Positions 50,363 to 59,141 of a DNA stretch of 64,000 bases are shown in pieces. The first letter of the stretch is position 1, and the number at the start of each line of letters is the position of its first letter. The position numbers and the translations under genes are program-made. The stretch lies in assembly GCA_049664225.1 (NCBI GenBank), contig JBATEX010000077.1, forward strand, positions 1 to 64,000, given 5' to 3'. Below the pieces are notes generated by a model. The model ran no database searches, was not told where the DNA came from, and worked only from the letters and a program-made list of their open reading frames with translations. The DNA is from JAUVRX01 sp049664225. GTDB lineage: Bacteria > Acidobacteriota > Thermoanaerobaculia > Multivoradales > JAHEKO01.

Positions 50363-52084
50363 ATGAAAGCCACACGATCCAGCGCTGCCGCCTCCAGACG
50401 CAGGCTTTTCGGACTGCTGCTTCCCATTCTGCTTCTCGGTGTCCACTTCGGACTGACTTTCAGTGCAGCGGAGCACGATTCCGGGACCCTGGACGAGCCG
50501 CCGAACCTGTTAGCCGGTCACTACCTGTGGAAGACAGGCCACTACAATATCGACCGCGAGCATCCGCCGCTGGCAAGGCTCATCGAATCGCTGCCCTTGC
50601 TGTTCCTGCCGTTGGAAACGGCGGTGCCCGACCCAGACGGCTCGATGCCTGCGTATTGGCCGCTGAGCGTCGAGTTCCTCTACGAGAACACCGTACCCGC
50701 CGATCAGATGCTGATGCCGGCTCGCTGCATGGTGATCGGGCTGACGATCTTGCTCGGGGCGCTGCTCTGGTGGTGGGGTGAGCGGCTCTTCGAAGCTCCC
50801 TCCGGGGTCATCGCTCTTCTCACATTCACCTTCAGCCCGTTGATTCTGGCGCACGGCCATCTCGCCACCACGGACCTCGCCATCGCCCTGGCATTTCCGC
50901 TCGCGCTCTTCTGCCTCTACCACTACGTCGAGCACCCCGGATCGTGGCGGGCCGTGGTGGTGGGCGTGGGCCTCGGCACCGCATTGGCGACCAAGGGATC
51001 GGCCGTTGTTCTGCTGCCCACTTTCCTCTTCATTCTGGCCTGGACCTGGCGTGGGCAGCCACCCACCCGCAGGGTCTTTCTGAAGCATGGAGCCCTCTGC
51101 CTCGCAACCTCTCTCGTGGTCATAGCGACGGTCTATTTCGGAGACTTCGGCGCCTTCCTCGCTTCGGTGAAGGAGGTCCTGTTTCACAGTGCTGCCGGAG
51201 GGCTGGGCGACAACTATCTGCTGGGCCGAGTGTCGCCCAGCGGATGGCTCGTCTACTTCCTCGTGGCCTTCCTGTTGAAGACTCCGATTCCGTTCCTGGT
51301 CCTGCTGGCGACGGCGCTCCTCATGCTCCGAGGCTCTCCGCAATGCGAGGCCGTCACCCTCTGGCTGGTCTTTCCGACCGCACTCTTCCTTCTGGTCGCC
51401 TCGCTGTCAGACCTCCAGATCGGGCTCCGACATCTGCTGCCCGTCTTCCCTCTGCTCTGCCTGATCGCGGGCGAGGCGGGCGGACGACTCTGGCGCCGAA
51501 AGAGACTCGGGACACAACTGGCCCTCGGCTTCCTGGCAGCATGGATGGCCGTGGATGCGGCAATGGCTCACCCGCACTACATCGCCTACTTCAATCAGCT
51601 GATCGGCGACCCGGACTCGGCGATCGACTACCTCGCAGACTCCAACATCGACTGGGGACAGGAGTTGCGTCACCTCGATGACTATCTCAGAGACGAGGGC
51701 ATCGGCGGGGTCTACCTTTCCTACTTTGGCAACGCCGATCCCGAGGCCTATGGCATCCGCTACCTCCCCGTCTACTTCAAGACCTCTCGACCGCGCTGGG
51801 GCGATCCGAGCCTAGACCTTCGCGGCGAATCCAAGGCCCTTCTCGCCGTGTCAGCAACCCACCTGCAAGGCGTCTATCAACCCGGCCCCGACGCCTTCGC
51901 CTGGCTCAAAACACGCGAGCCGGCAGCGATCCTGGGGCGATCTTTCTTTCTGTTCGACCTGACTGATGACGAGGAGGCGCATCGGCGACTGGCCACCATC
52001 TTCCGCGAGCAAAGGAGGCCCAGGCTTGCGGAAATCGAGACCGAGTGGGCCGACCAGTTGAAATCCGAGGCCTTTTCGAAGTGA
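50363..52084 (+). CDS. PMT/ArnT-family membrane glycosyltransferase
   Basis: A 573-residue protein with about ten or more membrane helices. The first outer loop carries the acidic catalytic site typical of GT-C enzymes (HDSGTLDEPPNLLAGHYLWK), followed by HYNIDREHPPLARLIESLP. Later loops include LAHGHLATTDLAIAL and a soluble C-terminal segment (YLADSNIDWGQELRHL, YLSYFGNADPEAYGIRYLP). These enzymes move a sugar from a polyprenyl-phosphate donor to protein or lipid outside the inner membrane. The ATG follows a weak AAGG site. It is divergent from the HtrA gene. Donor and acceptor unknown. Confidence 0.88.
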   Translation: MKATRSSAAASRRRLFGLLLPILLLGVHFGLTFSAAEHDSGTLDEPPNLLAGHYLWKTGHYNIDREHPPLARLIESLPLLFLPLETAVPDPDGSMPAYWPLSVEFLYENTVPADQMLMPARCMVIGLTILLGALLWWWGERLFEAPSGVIALLTFTFSPLILAHGHLATTDLAIALAFPLALFCLYHYVEHPGSWRAVVVGVGLGTALATKGSAVVLLPTFLFILAWTWRGQPPTRRVFLKHGALCLATSLVVIATVYFGDFGAFLASVKEVLFHSAAGGLGDNYLLGRVSPSGWLVYFLVAFLLKTPIPFLVLLATALLMLRGSPQCEAVTLWLVFPTALFLLVASLSDLQIGLRHLLPVFPLLCLIAGEAGGRLWRRKRLGTQLALGFLAAWMAVDAAMAHPHYIAYFNQLIGDPDSAIDYLADSNIDWGQELRHLDDYLRDEGIGGVYLSYFGNADPEAYGIRYLPVYFKTSRPRWGDPSLDLRGESKALLAVSATHLQGVYQPGPDAFAWLKTREPAAILGRSFFLFDLTDDEEAHRRLATIFREQRRPRLAEIETEWADQLKSEAFSK

Positions 52085-52154
52085 AGCTGTTAGGCTCAGC
52101 GAGTAAACACACGATTGAATGGACCGCCCGTCGAGCGGCGGTAAGGAGATCGGC

Positions 52155-52721
52155 ATGAAAAGCTCAACGCGACAGAACCGACTCTGGCTCATCTTGGTTG
52201 TAGGAGGAGTTTCTGTATTGGGCGCTTTCGCCCTGCTTGCACAGCCTGACCGGGGCGACTTGGCTCCAGCCGACCAGGCTGCCAGTGGCAGCGGGGGCTC
52301 GGGTCTCATGGGTGTGCCAGTCGGCGCCATTCTGCCCTACGTCGGCAGCCTCGACTCGCTACCGCAGGGGTGGCTCCCCTGCGACGGTCGAACGGTGAGC
52401 GACCCCAACTCACCGTTTCATGGCAGCGCGATCCCCAACCTCATGGACAATCGCTTCGTGATGGGGGTGAGCTCTGCCGACGAGCTCAATAGCACAGGAG
52501 GTTCCAACGAAGTCGTCATGGACGGCCAGCACAATCACCGCGGCAACGCCACCAATCGCGTCAACCAGGTGTCAGGTAGCCCACGCTACCTCGACTCCTC
52601 GGGGAATCGGGGCTTCCGACATACTCACGATCTGCAGATCAACGTCAATGGCAACCACAATCACGGTGGTGAGGGGCGCCCGCAGTACCATGGCACCTAC
52701 TTCATTGTCAGGGTGAAGTGA
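52155..52721 (+). CDS. Exported phage-tail-collar-like domain protein
   Basis: 188 residues from ATG at 52155 (ribosome site AAGGAGA). A signal-anchor helix lies at about 10-30 (LWLILVVGGVSVLGAFALLA). The rest has the tail-collar (DUF859/MtfA-like) signature: VGAILPYVGSLDSLPQGWLP, CDGRTVSDPNSPFHG, IPNLMDNRFVMGV. It ends in a His-rich stretch (GQHNHRGNATN, FRHTHDLQINVNGNHNHGG, QYHGTYFIVRVK). The His repeats resemble metal-binding tips of tail fibres. There are no phage genes around, so this is probably a host surface or secreted adhesin-like protein. Confidence 0.8.
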   Translation: MKSSTRQNRLWLILVVGGVSVLGAFALLAQPDRGDLAPADQAASGSGGSGLMGVPVGAILPYVGSLDSLPQGWLPCDGRTVSDPNSPFHGSAIPNLMDNRFVMGVSSADELNSTGGSNEVVMDGQHNHRGNATNRVNQVSGSPRYLDSSGNRGFRHTHDLQINVNGNHNHGGEGRPQYHGTYFIVRVK

Positions 52722-52987
52722 GGCGCGACCTGAATCCCTGTCAGGTTCCTTCGGTTGCGGGCACCAGGTAGTCGCCGCCTTCGACGAAGCACTTGATTCG
52801 CGTCGTGCTTCGCCTCCGCGTGAAGAATGAACCCGTGATCGGTGCTTCGTGGAGTTCGGACTCCACCACGCATCGACGAGCAGTGGAAATTCGTCCTGCG
52901 AATGCGGGGGATTCGACACTGGAAGAGGCCAGAAGACTTGCAGTTCCCAGGGGTCCGTCAACGGGTAATTCGAGCTAGGATAGAAAG
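52722..52987. other. Structured non-coding gap
   Basis: 266 bases without a convincing gene. Two clean stems are present: CGAAGCAC (52785-52792) with GTGCTTCG (52805-52812), and GTGGAGT (52849-52855) with ACTCCAC (52860-52866) around a TCGG loop. GTGCTTCG recurs at 52843-52850, so the first left arm can pair with either copy. No T-run follows any stem. The final 10 bases before 52988 include an AGGA ribosome site for the next gene. Confidence 0.5.
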
Positions 52988-53713
52988 ATGCGAGCATCGA
53001 GGATGTTGTTGGTTTGTTGTCTCCCGTTGTTGTCAATTGCCGCTATTGCGGCACCGGCTGAGCCGATAGCGAATCTAGAGAGCGCCTTCTCGATCGAGGC
53101 GAGTCTGCTCGACGAGGAGATCGCCACCTACGGCCGAGCTCGAGCCCGCGAAAAACGAGCCGTCGCCGATCTGCAGCGGCTCAACGCCCAGCTCGACGAG
53201 CTGATCGAGGATCCCAACGCCTCGCTGTCGAGTTTCACCGTCCTCGAGGAGGAGGTCGGAGTGGCCATCGAGGTGGCTTGCGCCCGCGCCAAGGAGAGTG
53301 CCGCTGCGCGTCAGAGGATGTACGAGCGCATGCGTCGACTGTCGGGAATCGTGCAGGAATACGAGTTGAGCGAGGAGCGCCAACAGGCTCGTAGCGGCGG
53401 CATCGCGGGCATATGGCGGGTCGAAGCCCAGCCGATCGATCTCTACGGAGTCTTCGACTTGGCAGCCGAGAACCTCCTGGTAACCGGCACCTATCGCATG
53501 AGCAACGGCAACCAGGGCTCCATGCGAGGCACCCTGGTGGGCAGCAACCTGGAGCTCGAAATGATCGACTCGCGCCAGGGGGCAGTCGCAACGGTCAAGG
53601 GAGAGCTCGACACCGTCAAGGGAGAGATTCGAGGCAGGTGGTTCGCTTTCGATCTATCTGCTGGGCGACCTGCGTCGGGTGATTGGTACGCTCACAAGAC
53701 GGCCGCTGAATAG
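52988..53713 (+). CDS. Exported protein with coiled coil and beta-rich C-terminus
   Basis: A 241-residue protein with a signal peptide (MLLVCCLPLLSIAAIAAPAE). Residues about 30-135 form a long charged helix suited to a coiled coil (YGRARAREKRAVADLQRLNA, then RQRMYERMRRLSGIVQEYEL). Residues about 140-241 form a small beta domain (AGIWRVEAQPIDLYGVFDL, GTYRMSNGNQGSMRGTLVG, GEIRGRWFAFDLSAG) that looks like a lipocalin- or avidin-like barrel. No known family is recognised. Its end overlaps the possible starts of the DUF711 gene by few bases or none, so they may be cotranscribed. Confidence 0.78.
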   Translation: MRASRMLLVCCLPLLSIAAIAAPAEPIANLESAFSIEASLLDEEIATYGRARAREKRAVADLQRLNAQLDELIEDPNASLSSFTVLEEEVGVAIEVACARAKESAAARQRMYERMRRLSGIVQEYELSEERQQARSGGIAGIWRVEAQPIDLYGVFDLAAENLLVTGTYRMSNGNQGSMRGTLVGSNLELEMIDSRQGAVATVKGELDTVKGEIRGRWFAFDLSAGRPASGDWYAHKTAAE

Positions 53714-53750
53714 CGAGGCCGTTGTCGAATCCTGGCAGGCTGGATCATCG

Positions 53751-54944
53751 ATGGAGCACGACAGCACAGGTATGAACAACGGCCCACCATTGCGGATTCG
53801 CACCATCACAGCGGGCAGAGAGCTTCCAGACCTTCAGGAGACTGGGATGCTGGAGGAAGATCTGGCTTTCCTCTCGGCCGCGCGAGATGATTTTCTCAAG
53901 GGCGATCTCGAAGTACAGACGATTCGAATCGCCACTCAACCGCTAATCAGTGCAGCCGACGACAGGTCCCTGTCAACAGCTCTTCCGGCGCTGCAATCGA
54001 TGGCTTCATTGGTCTCGGACGCGAGCGCTCTGTTGTCTATCGGCCCTATCGCCCACGAGGGGGGAAGTGCCAGCGCGATCGCCGAATGGGCCGCGGCACT
54101 CATGCAGGCCACGTCGAACCTGAGCTTCAGCATCCCGGTGGCCTCGCTTGACGGTGGCGTCGATGGACGGGCCCTACGAGTCGCAGCCCAGGTCATGCTG
54201 TCGCTGGCCTCGGCGCTCGAGGGAGGGGAAGCCAACTTCCGGTTCGCCGCCGCGGCGAATGTCTCCCCAGGCACACCCTTCTTTCCCGTCGCCTACCACC
54301 GCGGTGAGCCCGCCTTCAGCATCGGCCTCGAATCAGCCAGACTCGTCGAGATCGCCTTCGACGGCACATCGGATTCTCGAGCGGCTCGATCTCTCCTCAC
54401 CCAAGCTCTCGAACAGCGACTGGAGTCTGTTGTGGCCCGAGCCACGGCCATCGCCCGCCGCCACTCCAGGAGATTCCTGGGCATCGACATGAGCCCGGCA
54501 CCTGGCCTCGATGCGAGCATCGCCGTCGCGATCGAAATGCTGACGGGTCTCCCGTTCGGCTCCCCTTCGACCCTCGGAGCCTGTGCCACGATCACCCGAG
54601 CGATCTCAGAGGCATCGATACCAAGGTGCGGCTATTCGGGGTTGATGCTGCCTGTGCTGGAGGACGTTCTCCTGGCACAGCGCGCAGCGGAGGGGAGATT
54701 CACGCTGAACGATCTCTTGCTCTACTCCGCAGTGTGCGGGACCGGCCTCGATGTCGTACCCCTGCCAGGTGATATCGAGGCCGAATGCTTGGCTGCGATC
54801 ATCGGAGACGTGGCCGCGCTGGCCCATAGACTGCAGAAACCACTGGCCGCACGATTGCTCCCTATCCCTGGCAAAGCAGCTGGAGAGCTGGTGAAGCTCG
54901 ATAATCCGTACCTCACCGACGCGATGGTCATGAGGGTTCCCTGA
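53751..54944 (+). CDS. DUF711 (UPF0210-type) family protein
   Basis: About 397 residues from ATG at 53751, or 390 from ATG at 53772; neither has a strong ribosome site. The chain matches the DUF711 pattern: RIRTITAGREL near the start, a TIRIATQPL strand, LSIGPIAHEGG, FRFAAAANVSPGTPFFPVAY, FLGIDMSPAPGLDASI, and SGLMLPVLEDVLLAQRAAEG. The family is related by fold to glycyl-radical enzymes but lacks their radical-glycine motif, and its function is not established. In Firmicutes, relatives pair with an ACT protein; an ACT-like protein is encoded 25 kb away here, not adjacent. Confidence 0.85.
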   Translation: MEHDSTGMNNGPPLRIRTITAGRELPDLQETGMLEEDLAFLSAARDDFLKGDLEVQTIRIATQPLISAADDRSLSTALPALQSMASLVSDASALLSIGPIAHEGGSASAIAEWAAALMQATSNLSFSIPVASLDGGVDGRALRVAAQVMLSLASALEGGEANFRFAAAANVSPGTPFFPVAYHRGEPAFSIGLESARLVEIAFDGTSDSRAARSLLTQALEQRLESVVARATAIARRHSRRFLGIDMSPAPGLDASIAVAIEMLTGLPFGSPSTLGACATITRAISEASIPRCGYSGLMLPVLEDVLLAQRAAEGRFTLNDLLLYSAVCGTGLDVVPLPGDIEAECLAAIIGDVAALAHRLQKPLAARLLPIPGKAAGELVKLDNPYLTDAMVMRVP

Positions 54945-55046
54945 CCAGACGACGAAGTTCCCAGACCGGAGATATACTTCCGGCTCGCCTGTGATGGAGG
55001 GTAGTCTCAAAACCCACAAGTAGCTCTCGATTTTCGGAGGAGCGTG

Positions 55047-58000
55047 ATGCGTTCACAGCACTTTGGAAGGAATCTCGATCTGCGAGCCCTGGCAGCAAGA
55101 CTGGTCCTCCTTGGTTTGGCTCTCATGACGATCGGGCTGCCGGTACGGGCTGCCGATGACGAGTCGAAGGACGGTACCGAAGAGTCCTTTCTCGAGGCCC
55201 TGGAGTTCCGCAACATCGGCCCCTTTCGAGGCGGCCGCGTCACGGCTGTCACCGGGTTAGCCGGTGATTCGCAAACCTACTACATGGGCTCGACCGGAGG
55301 CGGAGTCTGGAAGACCACCGACGCCGGGACGACCTGGAGCAACATCTCCGACGACAGCTTCCAGGTGGGATCCATCGGCGCCGTAGCGGTGGCACCTTCG
55401 GACCCGAACGTGATCTACGTTGGAACCGGTTCCGCCTGCCCAAGAGGCAACGTGTCACCGGGCAATGGCATCTATCGCTCGACCGACGCAGGTAAGACCT
55501 GGCATCACCTTGGTCTCGACGAGACGGGACAGATTGCGCGCATCCATGTGCACCCGAAGGACCCCGACTTGATCTACGTAGCAGCTCTCGGTCACATCTT
55601 CGGACCCAACGAGGAGCGCGGAGTCTTCCGTTCCAGTGACGGCGGCTCGACATGGGACAAGGTTCTCTACGTCAACGACAGGGCGGGGGCGGTAGACCTG
55701 ACCCTGGATCCCTCGAACCCTCGCATCCTCTTCGCCGCCATCTGGGAAGCCGAGCGCAAGCCATGGACCATGCTGAGCGGCGGCGAATCCAGCGGTCTCT
55801 ACAGGAGCAAGGATGGCGGCGACTCCTGGGACGAGATGACTGAAGGGTTGCCTGAAGGGATCAAGGGACGCATCGGGGTCAGCATCTCCGCGGCTGATTC
55901 CAATCGGGTCTGGGCCCTGGTGGAAGCCGACGAAGGCGGCCTTTTCCGGTCCGATGATGGTGGCGATGAATTTCTCCTGATCAACCCCGACAGGAACTTC
56001 AGGCAGCGAGCTTGGTACTACACGCATGTCTTTGCAGACCCGCGGGATCCGCAGACCGTCTATGTGCTGAATACCGGCATCTGGAAGTCGACCGACGGAG
56101 GCAAGAGCTTCTCCTACATCCGAGCGCCTCACGGCGATCACCACGATCTCTGGATCAACGCTGACGACCCGCTGAACCTGATCAATGGCAACGACGGCGG
56201 AGCCAACGTCAGCTTCAACGGCGGCAAGACCTGGTCTACCCAAGGCAATCAGCCCACGGCGGAGATGTATCGCGTGGCAGTAGACGGCCAGTTTCCCTAT
56301 CGCGTCTATGGTTGCCAGCAAGACAACTCCTGCGTCTCGCTACCAAGCCGCACCTCCTCCTCGGGCATAGCGCGCTACGACTGGTACGAAATCGGTGGCT
56401 GCGAGAGTGGCCACGTGGCGGTAGACCCACGCAATCCCGACATCTCGTACGCCGGCTGCTACGGCGGCTCCATCGGTCGCTACGACCACGCGACCGACCA
56501 GCAACGGGAAATCAACGCCTATCCCCAACTCGCCGTCGGCCAGGCAGCCAAGGACCTGCGCTATCGCTTTCAGTGGAACGCCCCGATCCGGCTCTCACCG
56601 CACGACCCTGACGTCCTCTACCACACTTCGCAGTTCGTGCACCGCTCCACCGATCATGGCCAATCCTGGGAAGTGATCAGCCCCGACCTGACCCGGAACG
56701 ACGAACAGAAGCAGGGCTATGCGGGCGGTGACCTGACCTGGGACAACACGGGCGTCGAAGTCTACGACACAATCTTCGCCTTCGAGGAGTCGAGGCAGAC
56801 AAAGGGGCTACTCTGGGCGGGAACGGACGACGGCAGGGTGCACCTGTCCCGGGACAATGGTGAGACTTGGAATGAGATCACACCGCCCGGGATGCCCGAT
56901 TGGGGCCAGGTCAACATGATCGAGCTCTCAGCGCACGATCCCGGACGCGCCTTCCTGGCGGTGACCCGATACAAGATGGACGACTTCAAACCCTACATCT
57001 TTCGCACCGACGACTACGGAGCTAGTTGGTCCCTGATCAGCGGTGGCACTGATGGGATTCCTGCAGACCATTTTGTTCGGGTCGTGCGCGAGGACCCGGA
57101 CAGGAAGGGGCTCCTCTATGCAGGCACCGAGTTCGGCCTCTTTCTCTCGTTCGATGATGGCAAGACCTGGAAGAGCTTCCAGCAGAATCTGCCAATCACC
57201 CCGATTACCGATATGGTCCTCACGGGCCAGGACCTGGTCGTCGCGACCCAGGGGCGGTCGTTTTGGATCCTCGACGACGTGACGCCGCTGCACTCCATGA
57301 CACCGGAGATCGCCGAAGAGGAAGCACACCTGTTCGCCCCCCGGACTACGTACCGGTTCGGAGGTGCCGGTGGGTTTGGAGACCGAGGATCGGGCACCAA
57401 CCCGCCTTCTGGCGTCATCCTGTACTACCTCCTGGGTGAAGAAATCGAGGGCGAGCTCCAACTCGAGATTCTGAACGCTGATGGGGCCGTCTTGCGGACC
57501 CTGTCCAGTGAGAAAGAGGAGCCCCAGGCTCCGAGCCCATGGCGGCGTTTCTTTCCCGAAATGGCCGGCAGTCGAAAGCTCGCTGCCGAGAAGGGGCTCA
57601 ACCGGTATGTCTGGAACCTCCGCCGGCACGATGCGGAGCTGGTCGACGATGCCGTTCTCTGGGGCATGGCCAGAGGTCCCATCGTTCCTCCTGGCAGCTA
57701 TCAGGGCCGCCTCTCCCATGGTGACTGGAGCCAGACGGTGGACATCCAGCTCGTCAAGGACCCGCGTGTCGAGGTCAGCCAGGCAGACCTGATTGCCCAA
57801 TACGAGCTGGCGACAGAGATCTGGGAGGCTCTGAGTGAAAGCCACCAAGCCCTCGGCAGGATTCGCGACATGCGCTCCCAGGTCGAGGAGCTGACCCAGC
57901 GTCTGGACAAAGCCGGCTATGGTGATGGGATTGCCGAGCTCTCCGAGACCATTGGCGACCAGCTCACAGCAATCGAAGAGAAGATCTACCAGACCAGAAA

Positions 58001-58244
58001 TGAGTCGTCCCAAGACATCCTCAACTACCCTCCTCGACTGGACAACAAGATCCTGGATGTCATGAGCAGCGTGCAAAGCGCCGACGCCAGGCCGACCGAC
58101 GGGGCCATCGAGCTCTTCCGCGACCTGCGGAGTGAGCTGGACGGCTACCTAGCCGAGTTGGACGGCGTCGTTGGCGAGGAGATCGCACAGCTCAACAGGC
58201 TAGTCAGAGAGAAGTCAGCACCGGCGGTGCTGATACCGGAATAG
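55047..58244 (+). CDS. Secreted Asp-box (BNR/sortilin-like) beta-propeller protein
   Basis: 1065 residues from ATG at 55047, behind GGAGGAG. The signal peptide ends near residue 35 (IGLPVRA-ADD). At least ten Asp boxes of the form S/T-x-D-x-G-x-T/S-W are visible, among them KTTDAGTTW, RSTDAGKTW, RSSDGGSTW, RSKDGGDSW, KSTDGGKSF, RSTDHGQSW, LSRDNGETW and LSFDDGKTW. Such repeats build large beta-propellers, as in sortilin and exo-glycosidases. The last 350 residues are a beta-sandwich and a helical tail (QYELATEIWEALSESHQALG). No sialidase catalytic Arg triad is clear, so hydrolase activity is not claimed. Extracellular or periplasmic. Confidence 0.9.
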   Translation: MRSQHFGRNLDLRALAARLVLLGLALMTIGLPVRAADDESKDGTEESFLEALEFRNIGPFRGGRVTAVTGLAGDSQTYYMGSTGGGVWKTTDAGTTWSNISDDSFQVGSIGAVAVAPSDPNVIYVGTGSACPRGNVSPGNGIYRSTDAGKTWHHLGLDETGQIARIHVHPKDPDLIYVAALGHIFGPNEERGVFRSSDGGSTWDKVLYVNDRAGAVDLTLDPSNPRILFAAIWEAERKPWTMLSGGESSGLYRSKDGGDSWDEMTEGLPEGIKGRIGVSISAADSNRVWALVEADEGGLFRSDDGGDEFLLINPDRNFRQRAWYYTHVFADPRDPQTVYVLNTGIWKSTDGGKSFSYIRAPHGDHHDLWINADDPLNLINGNDGGANVSFNGGKTWSTQGNQPTAEMYRVAVDGQFPYRVYGCQQDNSCVSLPSRTSSSGIARYDWYEIGGCESGHVAVDPRNPDISYAGCYGGSIGRYDHATDQQREINAYPQLAVGQAAKDLRYRFQWNAPIRLSPHDPDVLYHTSQFVHRSTDHGQSWEVISPDLTRNDEQKQGYAGGDLTWDNTGVEVYDTIFAFEESRQTKGLLWAGTDDGRVHLSRDNGETWNEITPPGMPDWGQVNMIELSAHDPGRAFLAVTRYKMDDFKPYIFRTDDYGASWSLISGGTDGIPADHFVRVVREDPDRKGLLYAGTEFGLFLSFDDGKTWKSFQQNLPITPITDMVLTGQDLVVATQGRSFWILDDVTPLHSMTPEIAEEEAHLFAPRTTYRFGGAGGFGDRGSGTNPPSGVILYYLLGEEIEGELQLEILNADGAVLRTLSSEKEEPQAPSPWRRFFPEMAGSRKLAAEKGLNRYVWNLRRHDAELVDDAVLWGMARGPIVPPGSYQGRLSHGDWSQTVDIQLVKDPRVEVSQADLIAQYELATEIWEALSESHQALGRIRDMRSQVEELTQRLDKAGYGDGIAELSETIGDQLTAIEEKIYQTRNESSQDILNYPPRLDNKILDVMSSVQSADARPTDGAIELFRDLRSELDGYLAELDGVVGEEIAQLNRLVREKSAPAVLIPE

Positions 58245-58261
58245 GGCTCGAACCGAAGCCC

Positions 58262-58298
58262 CCCGGGGAGGTCCGTAGCCTCCCCGGGAGGCTGTTTT
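58262..58298 (+). terminator. Intrinsic terminator with an alternative hairpin
   Basis: AGCCTCC/GGAGGCT (58277-58293) followed by GTTTT fits an intrinsic terminator of the Asp-box gene. An overlapping, longer stem, CCCGGGGAGG (58262-58271) with CCTCCCCGGG (58279-58288), is perfect over 10 bp and would exclude the first. Two mutually exclusive stems, only one followed by U, also occur in attenuators, but no leader peptide or ligand site is seen. Confidence 0.7.
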
Positions 58299-58323
58299 GC
58301 TAGACTCCGTGGCCTTGACCGAC

Positions 58324-58785
58324 ATGGCGGAACAAGTTCTTCAGATCAAGGTAGCAATCTCGAGCCGCTTCGAGAACATCGACCTCGTCGATGCCGTGAT
58401 GGAGGCCGCCATGCGGCACTTCGGTTTCGATGAGGAGACTGTGGAGCGACTCGGGTTGGCGATTCGAGAGGCTGTTGCCAACGGTGTGCGACATGGCAAT
58501 CGGCAAGAGCCGACCAAGAAGGTCGAGCTCACCTGCGATTTGAAACAGGATGTAATGGCGCTGCGTATTACGGATGAAGGGAGCGGATTCGATGTCGATG
58601 CGATTCCCGATCCCCTGGCCGCCAATAACCTGTTCAATCCCAGCGGCCGTGGGATTCTGTTGATGAGAGCCTTCATGGACGAGGTCGCCTTCGATTTCGA
58701 CAACAATGGCGGAACCCAAGTGACTCTCAAGAAGAGTCTCCCATCCCCTCCCTCCGATGCGGGCTCCGAGGAGGACGACTCATGA
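58324..58785 (+). CDS. RsbW-like anti-sigma kinase/ATPase
   Basis: About 153 residues from ATG at 58324; a TTG at 58297 lies inside the terminator and is rejected. GHKL ATP-binding motifs: AIREAVANGVRHGNRQEP (N-box), TDEGSGFDVDAI (G1) and NPSGRGILLMRAFMDEV (G2). Proteins of this family phosphorylate a STAS partner and, in its unphosphorylated absence, hold a sigma factor or another client. It overlaps the STAS gene by four bases (ATGA). No sigma-B-like gene is next to it, so the client is unknown. Confidence 0.92.
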   Translation: MAEQVLQIKVAISSRFENIDLVDAVMEAAMRHFGFDEETVERLGLAIREAVANGVRHGNRQEPTKKVELTCDLKQDVMALRITDEGSGFDVDAIPDPLAANNLFNPSGRGILLMRAFMDEVAFDFDNNGGTQVTLKKSLPSPPSDAGSEEDDS

Positions 58786-59120
58786 AGATCCCAGTACGTA
58801 ACCGCGACGGCGTGACAATTCTGCAGCCGACAGGCAAGATCACCATTGGCATCGGCGACGTGGCCCTGAGGGATGCGGTCGACGATGCGCTCGCCGCCGG
58901 CTCGACAAGCATCTTGGTGGATTTCCAGAGAGCCAGCAAGATGGATTCCTCCGGCATGGCAGAGCTGGTGGCCGCCTTCAAGAAGGTCAAGGATTCCGGA
59001 GGAGAAATCAAGCTGCTTCACCTGCCTTCCAACATCCGAGATGTCCTCACCATCACACAGATCTCCCGCGTCTTCGAGATCTTCGACGACGAGGACGAAG
59101 CCGTCGCGTCGTTCAACTGA
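58782..59120 (+). CDS. STAS-domain anti-anti-sigma factor (RsbV-like)
   Basis: A 112-residue single STAS domain: strand TILQPTGKITIGIGD, core SILVDFQRASKMDSSGMAEL with the phosphorylatable Ser pair, then GGEIKLLHLPSNIRDVLTIT. The start codon overlaps the stop of the RsbW-like gene, so the pair is coupled. In partner switching, the dephosphorylated form binds the kinase and frees its client. A PP2C-type phosphatase to close the cycle is not found in the window. It is convergent with arsS. Confidence 0.92.
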   Translation: MKIPVRNRDGVTILQPTGKITIGIGDVALRDAVDDALAAGSTSILVDFQRASKMDSSGMAELVAAFKKVKDSGGEIKLLHLPSNIRDVLTITQISRVFEIFDDEDEAVASFN

Positions 59121-59141
59121 GCGAGAGAATCGAGCAGCTGT

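Noticed and set aside
52155..52721. Prophage remnant suggested by the tail-collar domain
   Set aside because: No other phage gene, integrase or attachment site is present, and the protein has its own export signal.
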